DNA from: an uncultured Bacteroidales bacterium
GTDB taxonomy: Bacteria > Bacteroidota > Bacteroidia > Bacteroidales > UBA932
NCBI GenBank assembly: GCA_945983015.1
Contig: CAMFSN010000040.1
Coordinates: 1-13,161 of the forward strand
DNA length: 13,161 nt
Direction: 5' to 3'
Shown: positions 6,804 through 13,161 of the stretch, in pieces
Layout: every line of letters starts with the position of its first letter
Position numbering within the stretch: position 1 is the first letter of the stretch
The notes under the pieces: generated by a model
The model's database searches: none
Told to the model about the DNA's origin: nothing
Seen by the model: the letters and a program-made list of their open reading frames with translations, nothing else
Made by a program: the position numbers and the translations under genes

Positions 6804-9101
6804 ATGAAGAACAAGTTAGATGCGATTTTGGAAGGCCTTAATGACGAGCAGAGAACTGCGGTGGAGGCGATAGAGGGCCCTGTCCTCATAGTGGCAGGCG
6901 CGGGATCTGGGAAAACCAGGGTTTTGACGAGCAGGGTGGCCTATCTGCTTGGATCGGGGGTAGATCCGAAGAGGGTATTGGCATTGACTTTTACGAAGAA
7001 GGCGGCGGAAGAGATGAAGGAGCGCATAGCCCTTATGGTGGGAAGAAGAGACGCTACGAAGGTGGTGATGGGCACTTTCCACGCCGTGTTCGTCAGATTC
7101 CTCAGGGAATACGCTCAGGAATTGGACTTTCCTAATAACTTCAGCATCAGCGACACTTCGGATTCCCTTTCATCTATAAGGACCTGTATCAAGGAGTTGG
7201 GCCTGGACGAGAAGAAGTACAAGCCTAAGGAGGTTCTCTCCCGAATATCCGCCGCGAAGAATAATCTGGTGACGGCAGACAGGTATGCCCTTCGCCCCGA
7301 ACTGGTGGACAATGACATCCGGCAGGGGAAAGGAAGCATTAAGGATATCTATCTGAGGTACCAGTCGAAGATGAAAATGGAGAATAAGATGGATTTCGAC
7401 GATATCCTTCTGAATATGAACATCTTGTTTAGGGATTGTCCTCAGGCACTGGAGGCCCTTAGGGACCGTTTCTCCTATATTATGGTAGACGAGTATCAGG
7501 ACACGAACTTCGCCCAGTACTGTATTATTCTCAAACTCTCCCAACTCCATCATAATATCTGTGTAGTGGGGGATGACTCTCAGTCCATCTATGCCTTCCG
7601 AGGCGCAAGGGTGCAGAATATCCTGAATTTCAAAAAGGACTTTCCGGAGAGCCGCATCATCCGGCTGGAAAGGAATTACCGCTCTACCCAGGTCATAGTC
7701 AATGCCGCTAACAGCCTCATCGAACATAACAGTTCCAGGATTCCGAAGAACTGTTATTCCTGCGCGGAACCAGGGGAGAAGATAAGGCTCATCCGTTGTG
7801 ATTCGGAAGCTGACGAGGCTGCAAGGATTGCCTCCGATATCTATGGCAGGGTAAACCGAGGCCAGTCCCAGTATTCGGATTTCGCCGTTCTCTACAGAAC
7901 CAACGCCCAGTCCAGGGCCATAGAGGAGGCTCTCAGGCGAAGAAACATACCATACCAGATATACTCCGGCAATTCTTTCTTTGAAAGGGCTGAGATCAAG
8001 GATATGATGGCCTATTTCAAATTGGCCCTGAATCCTAATGACGATGAGAGCTTTAGAAGGGTGGTGAACAGACCGGCCAGGGGTATAGGCGACACCACTA
8101 TGGCCGCTTTGGGAAACGCTGCCCAAGCCCATAATTGCACTCTTTTCAGAGCCGTTGGCCTGGATAATCTCGAGGATTATCAGATCAAGCCCGCGGCTCA
8201 GGAGAAGTTGAGGCGCTTTGTTCAGATGCTGGAGGTCTGGGGAAGCAAACTGGACAGGACGGAGGCATACGAATTGGCAGTGGAGATAGCCGAGGACTCG
8301 ACTATGCTAGCTTTTTTGAAGATGGATACTTCCCAGGAGGGCAAGGACAGGCTCAGGAACGTGGAGGAACTCTTGGATTCGGTGTCCACATATGTGGAGG
8401 AGAGGAAGATGGAGGCGGAGCAGAACGGAGAGCTCGGGATAGAAGTCGGGGAAGGGGAATTGGGATTGGCATACTATATGGAAAACGTGGCGCTGCTCTC
8501 TAATGTGGATACGCAGGAGGGGGATACGGAGAACTCAGTCTCGCTTATGACCGTGCATACGGCCAAGGGTCTGGAGTATCCGAGAGTTTTTATCGCAGGT
8601 ATGGAGAACAATCTCTTTCCTTCGCTCTCTATGATGAGCTCTTCGAATGATCTGGAGGAGGAGAGGCGGCTTTTCTACGTGGCTCTGACCAGGGCGAAGA
8701 CTGCCGTGTGCCTGAGTTATTGCGATTCCAGAATGCGTAACGGAAAGATAGAATCTAACGACCTGTCCCTTTTTGTGAAGGAAATAGATCCTAGCTATAT
8801 CTTGGACCCGCTGCCGCTTTCGCCGCATTTCGGAAGCTATGGCAGAAGTTCGGAAGCGAGAGTCGTTCATTCACCAGCTCCGCAAAAGGCTTTGCAGGAC
8901 CCGCCTAAAGACTTTGTCCCTCAGGACATGTCAGTGTTCAGACAGGGTCAGAGGATAGAGCATAACCGCTTCGGCTTCGGAAGGATCATCTCCCTGAGCG
9001 GGGTGATTCCGGAGCTCAGGGCTATAGTGGATTTCGAACTTTACGGAACTAAAACTCTCCTTCTCAAATACGCTAAGATGCGAATCGCGAAGGAGAGCTA
9101 A
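6804..9101 (+). CDS. uvrD: ATP-dependent DNA helicase, UvrD/PcrA family
   Basis: This is a superfamily 1A 3'-5' DNA helicase acting in nucleotide excision and mismatch repair and in clearing proteins from DNA. It has 765 aa, the usual length. Visible motifs are the Q motif LNDEQ (12-16), Walker A AGAGSGKT (31-38), Ia LTFTKKAAEEM (61-71), II VDEYQDTN (228-235), III GDDSQSIYAFRGA (256-268), IV ERNYRS (289-294), V TVHTAKGLE (583-591) and VI LFYVALTRAK (623-632). A C-terminal Tudor-like domain with IEHNRFGFGRI (718-728) is typical of PcrA/UvrD and argues against Rep and RecB. A short acidic linker lies at about 538-552. The ATG at 6804 has a weak purine-rich leader. Whether it should be called uvrD or pcrA cannot be decided from sequence. 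Confidence 0.95.
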   Translation: MKNKLDAILEGLNDEQRTAVEAIEGPVLIVAGAGSGKTRVLTSRVAYLLGSGVDPKRVLALTFTKKAAEEMKERIALMVGRRDATKVVMGTFHAVFVRFLREYAQELDFPNNFSISDTSDSLSSIRTCIKELGLDEKKYKPKEVLSRISAAKNNLVTADRYALRPELVDNDIRQGKGSIKDIYLRYQSKMKMENKMDFDDILLNMNILFRDCPQALEALRDRFSYIMVDEYQDTNFAQYCIILKLSQLHHNICVVGDDSQSIYAFRGARVQNILNFKKDFPESRIIRLERNYRSTQVIVNAANSLIEHNSSRIPKNCYSCAEPGEKIRLIRCDSEADEAARIASDIYGRVNRGQSQYSDFAVLYRTNAQSRAIEEALRRRNIPYQIYSGNSFFERAEIKDMMAYFKLALNPNDDESFRRVVNRPARGIGDTTMAALGNAAQAHNCTLFRAVGLDNLEDYQIKPAAQEKLRRFVQMLEVWGSKLDRTEAYELAVEIAEDSTMLAFLKMDTSQEGKDRLRNVEELLDSVSTYVEERKMEAEQNGELGIEVGEGELGLAYYMENVALLSNVDTQEGDTENSVSLMTVHTAKGLEYPRVFIAGMENNLFPSLSMMSSSNDLEEERRLFYVALTRAKTAVCLSYCDSRMRNGKIESNDLSLFVKEIDPSYILDPLPLSPHFGSYGRSSEARVVHSPAPQKALQDPPKDFVPQDMSVFRQGQRIEHNRFGFGRIISLSGVIPELRAIVDFELYGTKTLLLKYAKMRIAKES

Positions 9102-9106
9102 AGTCT

Positions 9107-11338
9107 TTATTTACACCATTTTTCTAGCCAGTCGTAGAATTCTCTGTGCCAGAGCAGGGAGTTCTGCGGTTGAAGTATCCAGTGGTTCTCTTCAGGGAAG
9201 ATGAGCAGTTTGCTCGGCACTCCCATCATCTGCGCTGCGTTGAAAGCCGCCATTCCCTGCTCGTAAGGGATGCGGAAGTCCATCATTCCGTGTATGCATA
9301 AAATCGGTGTATGCCAATTCTTTACCATACTCTCAGGGGAGTGCGCATAGTGCCTTTGTGCTCTGGCATTATCTGAGTAAGGGGCTCCTGCCTGCTGCAT
9401 TCCTCCGAAGGTGATACCATCTCCCTTAGGCCCTGTCTGCCCAGGCTCGTAAGCGTACTCCGTGAGCCCGCCGTTGTCCCAGTTTGCAAACCACATCTCC
9501 TCGGTGCTGTACCATAGCTGTTTTTCATTGAAGATGCCGGCGTGGGCTATGAAGCAGTCGTAGAGGTCTCCGTGCAGGCCTTCGAGCATATAGGCTGAGT
9601 AGCCGCCGTAGGATGCGCCCACGCAGGCCAGCTTGCTTACGTAAGGCTGACTCTTTATATAGCGTCCGGCAGTCAGATAGTCCTGCATATTGAGACCAGG
9701 GTAGTCTCCGCTGATCTGCTCCTTCCACTCCTGCCCGAAGGCTGTGGTGCCTCGCCTGTTAGGCATTATGACTACGTAGCCCTGCTGAGCCATAAGGCGG
9801 TAGCACCATCTGTAGCTCCAATCCTGGGAATTGGTCCCTTGAGGCCCTCCGAGCACTATCTCTATGGCAGGATACTGTTTGGAAGGGTCGAACTTAGGCG
9901 GGTAGAGCACCCAGCACTGCATCTGTTTTCCATCCACCGTCTGCAGGTGTATGCTTTCGCTTGAAGGCTCGTCCAGTTGGCTAAGCAGATGCTCGTTTTC
10001 GTGGCTGATCTGACAGAAAGTCTTCTGCCCCTCTGCGCTTACGCTTATCTTCACCAGTTCTGTAGGGAAGTTCAGACAGTAATAGCTGGTGTAGATATCC
10101 ACTCCTCCATCTTCCCTGTCCTTGATGGCCCAAGGGGAGAAGAAGTCATAAGGCCAATCCTCTCCGCTCAGTTGAGTGATTCTTCCGTTCAGCTCGGCTT
10201 TCAGGACAGCCTGTGTGGCACTTGGCCTCATAGAACTGAAATAGATCTCGTCATTGTGCCATACCAGGGAGTTCGCATCGTTGTCAAAGTCTGCGCTCAA
10301 TTCCACTATTTCGGAGAACTTTGGCTCTCCCTCTTCCATTCCCAGATACTCACAGCACAGGATTCTCTGTCTGTCGGCTTCGTATCCGTCCCTGGCCATA
10401 GATATCCAGGCCAAATGTCTGCCGTCCTCGCTCCAGACAGGGTCGGTGTCATAGCCTCCGTCAGTCTTCAGGTCAAAGGTCTTGCCGCTTTCGACATCGT
10501 AGATGTAGATTCCGCAGTTCGTGCTGAAGGCGTACTGCTTGCCTGTCTTCTTCCTGCAGGAATAGGCTATGAGCCTGCCGTCGGCTGACCAGTCCAGCTG
10601 CTCTATGCCACCGAAAGGCTCTGTAGGCAGTTCGTAAGGCTCCTCTCCAAGCAGGTCTATGCTGTTTTCGGAGTCGATCTTGTCTATAGGGGCCAGATAA
10701 GTGCGGGGAGTCTCTGTTACCCAGTGGTCCCAGTGTCTGTACATCAGGTCTTCCGTGACGTAGGCCTGGGCCTTGTCCAGGGCAGGGTCTATGTCCTTAG
10801 CCGTCTTTACAGGACCTGCTATACTGCTTATGTATAGAACTTTGCTGCCGTCAGCAGAGAGCTTGAATTCGGAGATTCCGGAATCCACCTTACTTATCTG
10901 CCTTCTGGCTCCAAGGGATTTTCTGCCTACTGCAGCCTTCCAGATCTGTCCGTCCTGTATGAAATAGACGGATTTGCCGTCCGGAGCCCATCTTACGCAG
11001 GATACGCTGTGGGCGTAGCGGCTGAGCTGAACTTTGTTAGTCCCGTCAAGGTCTGAGATGAATATGTTCCTGCAACTCCTGTTCTTCTCTATGGAGGTAT
11101 AACTTACCGTATAGAGGACTTTGCTTCCGTCAGGAGAAATTTGGGGATCTGAGATTCTTCCCAGGGCGAGCAGAACTTCCGGAGTCATTACTCCATTGTC
11201 TATCTGTAGTTCCGATGGCCCGATATAGCCCTTTTCGTTTTTGTTAGCTTTCATAAAGGATGAAGAAAGATAAGTGATTCCATAACCTAGCCCGAAGCAC
11301 AAGGCTATGATCAAAAAATTTCTAAAAAATTTTTTCAT
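9107..11338 (-). CDS. Exported S9 prolyl-oligopeptidase-family peptidase, DPP5-like
   Basis: This is a 743-aa serine peptidase of family S9, best matched to dipeptidyl peptidase 5 of Porphyromonas, which releases dipeptides in the periplasm. A hydrophobic N-terminal segment (8-27) is a signal peptide or anchor. The beta-propeller shows DG-containing repeats at about 68-76, 118-126, 161-169, 251-259 and 303-311, and the S9C-type block DLMYRHWDHW (197-206). The alpha/beta hydrolase part has GGPQG, PNRRG and the triad S576 (GASYGG), D687 (HGMMDFR) and H719 (ENHW). The Asp-His spacing of 32 equals that in Porphyromonas DPP5, but the Ser-Asp spacing of 111 is about 26 longer because of an insert near 625-655. 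The start ATG overlaps the recG stop (ATGA), so it is probably translated by coupling. It converges on the UvrD-type helicase gene with a 5-bp gap and no visible terminator. Confidence 0.9.
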   Translation of the reverse strand: MKKFFRNFLIIALCFGLGYGITYLSSSFMKANKNEKGYIGPSELQIDNGVMTPEVLLALGRISDPQISPDGSKVLYTVSYTSIEKNRSCRNIFISDLDGTNKVQLSRYAHSVSCVRWAPDGKSVYFIQDGQIWKAAVGRKSLGARRQISKVDSGISEFKLSADGSKVLYISSIAGPVKTAKDIDPALDKAQAYVTEDLMYRHWDHWVTETPRTYLAPIDKIDSENSIDLLGEEPYELPTEPFGGIEQLDWSADGRLIAYSCRKKTGKQYAFSTNCGIYIYDVESGKTFDLKTDGGYDTDPVWSEDGRHLAWISMARDGYEADRQRILCCEYLGMEEGEPKFSEIVELSADFDNDANSLVWHNDEIYFSSMRPSATQAVLKAELNGRITQLSGEDWPYDFFSPWAIKDREDGGVDIYTSYYCLNFPTELVKISVSAEGQKTFCQISHENEHLLSQLDEPSSESIHLQTVDGKQMQCWVLYPPKFDPSKQYPAIEIVLGGPQGTNSQDWSYRWCYRLMAQQGYVVIMPNRRGTTAFGQEWKEQISGDYPGLNMQDYLTAGRYIKSQPYVSKLACVGASYGGYSAYMLEGLHGDLYDCFIAHAGIFNEKQLWYSTEEMWFANWDNGGLTEYAYEPGQTGPKGDGITFGGMQQAGAPYSDNARAQRHYAHSPESMVKNWHTPILCIHGMMDFRIPYEQGMAAFNAAQMMGVPSKLLIFPEENHWILQPQNSLLWHREFYDWLEKWCK

Positions 11339-13161
11339 GATATTTTACTGTAGTCTCTTACTGAGTATTTTCCTTTTCTTAATTCCTGCAGAAGTTTTGA
11401 ATTCTTCGAAAGTTCCAGCCCCGGGTCTTCCTTTAGCACTTTGGCGGCATAGGCTCTGGCCTCGGAGAGAATCTGTCCATCCCTGGCCAGGGAAGCTATG
11501 CTCAAATTAATGGGCAGTCCGCTCTGGGCAGTGCCTTCCAAATCCCCGGGCCCTCTCATCTTCATATCTTCCTCCGCTATCTCGAAGCCGTTTTCAGTCC
11601 TGCACATAAGCTCCAGCCTGGAGATGCTCTCTTTCGAGCATTTGTAATCCCTTACCAGGACGCAGTGGGACTGCTCGGCTCCTCTTCCTACCCTTCCTCT
11701 CAGCTGGTGAAGTTGGGAAAGCCCGAACCTCTCCGCACTCATAATTACCATCACCGTGGCGTTCGGCACGTCTACTCCTACCTCTATCACGGTGGTGGAC
11801 ACCAGGATATGGGCTCTGCCTGCGGAGAAGGCATTCATATTGAAGGCCTTTTCTTCACTGCTTTGCTGCCCGTGAACTATAGCCACCTTATAGCGTGGCA
11901 GGGGAAATTCCTGAACTATCTCCTCGTAGCCTTTCTCCAGGTTCTGGAGCTCCAGTTTCTCGTTCTCGAATATCATAGGATAGACCACGAAGACCTGATG
12001 CCCTTTCTCTATCTCCTTACGCATAAAGTTGTATATCACAGGGAGTTTGGCTTCGGTGTGAAGGCTGGTTCTCACCGGAGTTCTGCCAGGAGGCATCTCG
12101 TCTATTACTGATACGTCCAGGTCGCCGTACACCGTCATCGCCAGGGTTCTGGGGATAGGGGTTGCCGTCATCACCAGCACGTGCGGGGCGCTGGTGTTTT
12201 TGCTCCAGAGCCTGGCTCTCTGCTCCACGCCAAAGCGATGTTGTTCATCTATCACGGCCAATCCTAAATTCTTCCACCTCACCTTGTCTTCCAGCAGGGC
12301 GTGAGTTCCCACTATCAAGCCTATCTCTCCATTTTCCAAGCCTTCGTGAATCTCTTTCCTGTCCTTGGTTTTGGTCGAGCCGGTCAGCAGGGCGCAACGC
12401 ACTCGGGTAGGGGCAAGGTATTTTTGAATATTGGCATAATGCTGCTGCGCAAGAACCTCGGTAGGGGCGAGAAGGCAGGTCTGAAAGCCGTTTCCTATGG
12501 CGAGCAGGCAGCTGAGCACTGCCACCATAGTCTTTCCCGAGCCCACGTCCCCCTGCAGCAGGCGGTTCATCTGGGAGCCGGACATCAGGTCGGAGCGAAT
12601 CTCCTTGATAACCCTTTGCTGGGCTCCGGTAAGCGAGTAAGGCAGGGCGGAATAACAGGCATTGAAATCTGCTCCGACCTTTGGCATCAGAAAACCCTTA
12701 TTCTGCCTGGAGTGGATGTATTTCTGCTTTAACAGACTGAGCTGCAGCAGGAAAAGTTCTTCGAACTTGAGTCTTCGCTGGGCTTTTTCCAGAGCGTAAG
12801 CGTCACTTGGAAAGTGGATGTTCCTCAGGGCATAGGGCAGGGGACATAAGGCCAATTCTTTCAGAACGTAGTCTGGGAGCGTTTCCTCTACCTCAGGCAG
12901 GCATAAAGCCAATGCCGTTTCCTGTAACTTATTGAAAACCCTTCCGCTAATTCCTGCGTTCTTTAGTTTTTCCGTGCTGGGATAGACTCCGACCAGATGG
13001 GCCTTGATTCCTGAGGGATTCTCTGCCGGCTCATCCACCTCGGGATGAACCATATTATATTTACCATTGAATTCGGATGCTTTTCCGAAGAAGATGAAAG
13101 TCTTTCCAGGGACTAGTTTTTCATAGTTCCATTTCAGGCCCTTGAAAAAGACCATTTCCAT
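11335..13161 (-). CDS. recG: ATP-dependent DNA helicase RecG, 5' end cut by window edge
   Basis: RecG remodels stalled replication forks and branched recombination intermediates by reversing forks and migrating Holliday junctions. The visible 608 residues cover the end of the wedge (OB-fold) domain and both helicase lobes. Motifs are Walker A GDVGSGKT (204-211), DEQH (305-308), TATPIPRT (332-339), VSTTVIEVGVDVPNAT (454-469), QLRGRVGRG (486-494) and the RecG-specific MRGPGDLEGTAQSG block (535-548). The gene is partial: the ATG at the window edge codes for an internal Met in the wedge domain (MEMVFFKG), and roughly 90 N-terminal residues of a normal 700-aa RecG lie beyond the edge. The C-terminus is complete and its TGA overlaps the peptidase ATG. 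Mfd is excluded by the wedge and the C-terminal block. Confidence 0.96.
   Translation of the reverse strand: MEMVFFKGLKWNYEKLVPGKTFIFFGKASEFNGKYNMVHPEVDEPAENPSGIKAHLVGVYPSTEKLKNAGISGRVFNKLQETALALCLPEVEETLPDYVLKELALCPLPYALRNIHFPSDAYALEKAQRRLKFEELFLLQLSLLKQKYIHSRQNKGFLMPKVGADFNACYSALPYSLTGAQQRVIKEIRSDLMSGSQMNRLLQGDVGSGKTMVAVLSCLLAIGNGFQTCLLAPTEVLAQQHYANIQKYLAPTRVRCALLTGSTKTKDRKEIHEGLENGEIGLIVGTHALLEDKVRWKNLGLAVIDEQHRFGVEQRARLWSKNTSAPHVLVMTATPIPRTLAMTVYGDLDVSVIDEMPPGRTPVRTSLHTEAKLPVIYNFMRKEIEKGHQVFVVYPMIFENEKLELQNLEKGYEEIVQEFPLPRYKVAIVHGQQSSEEKAFNMNAFSAGRAHILVSTTVIEVGVDVPNATVMVIMSAERFGLSQLHQLRGRVGRGAEQSHCVLVRDYKCSKESISRLELMCRTENGFEIAEEDMKMRGPGDLEGTAQSGLPINLSIASLARDGQILSEARAYAAKVLKEDPGLELSKNSKLLQELRKGKYSVRDYSKIS

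Noticed and set aside
7170..8132. 320-codon open frame antisense to the helicase gene
   Set aside because: The sense strand encodes conserved helicase motifs II to IV and beyond across the same bases. The antisense product has no recognisable domain, and long antisense frames are common opposite moderately G+C-rich genes.
9977..10588. 203-codon open frame antisense to the peptidase beta-propeller
   Set aside because: It lies opposite well-defined propeller repeats of the DPP5-like protein and shows no domain or start signal of its own.
13159..13161. ATG at the right window edge as the recG start
   Set aside because: The Met falls inside the RecG wedge domain (MEMVFFKG), and the protein would lack about 90 residues normally present, so the gene runs past the edge.

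Overview
The window looks like chromosomal DNA of a Bacteroidota bacterium, most likely of the order Bacteroidales. The evidence is a complete nqrABCDEF operon whose NqrA and NqrB read like the Bacteroidales forms, a DPP5-like S9 peptidase close to the Porphyromonas/Bacteroides type, a fimbrillin-like lipoprotein, and promoter-like elements of the Bacteroidota TAnnTTTG type. The genus cannot be named from this window. Coding density is very high. The largest gap between genes is 87 bp, so no stretch over 300 bp lacks a gene. I see no rRNA, tRNA, insertion sequence, CRISPR array, prophage or attachment site.

Layout. At the left edge (about 16-53) a rho-independent terminator faces right and ends a + strand gene that lies almost wholly outside the window. 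From 52 to 6716, on the minus strand, runs a tight seven-gene unit transcribed right to left: nqrA, nqrB, nqrC, nqrD, nqrE, nqrF, then a predicted lipoprotein of the fimbrillin (FimA/Mfa2) type. An 87-bp divergent region (6717-6803) separates nqrA from a + strand UvrD/PcrA helicase gene (6804-9101). That helicase converges, 5 bp apart, on a second minus-strand unit in which recG (11335-13161, 5' end cut by the window edge) overlaps the start of an exported DPP5-like peptidase (9107-11338) by an ATGA junction.

How the genes work together. The six Nqr subunits form the Na+-translocating NADH:quinone oxidoreductase. NqrF takes electrons from NADH through FAD and a 2Fe-2S cluster. NqrD and NqrE supply the paired cysteines of the intramembrane Fe-S centre, NqrC and NqrB carry covalently bound FMN, and NqrB with NqrA completes transfer to quinone (probably menaquinone here). 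Cofactor-binding residues were located in NqrB, NqrC, NqrD, NqrE and NqrF, so the pump looks intact. The flavin transferase ApbE, needed to load FMN on NqrB and NqrC, is not encoded here. UvrD/PcrA and RecG are two unrelated DNA repair and replication-fork helicases in separate transcription units. The peptidase probably releases dipeptides from extracellular peptides in the periplasm.

I did not find a new defence, mobile or biosynthetic system. The points most worth a second look are the surface-type lipoprotein at the tail of the nqr operon, the perfect AGGAGG ribosome binding sites before nqrC, nqrD and nqrF in a phylum that mostly does without them, and an insertion of about 26 residues between the catalytic Ser and Asp of the DPP5-like enzyme.
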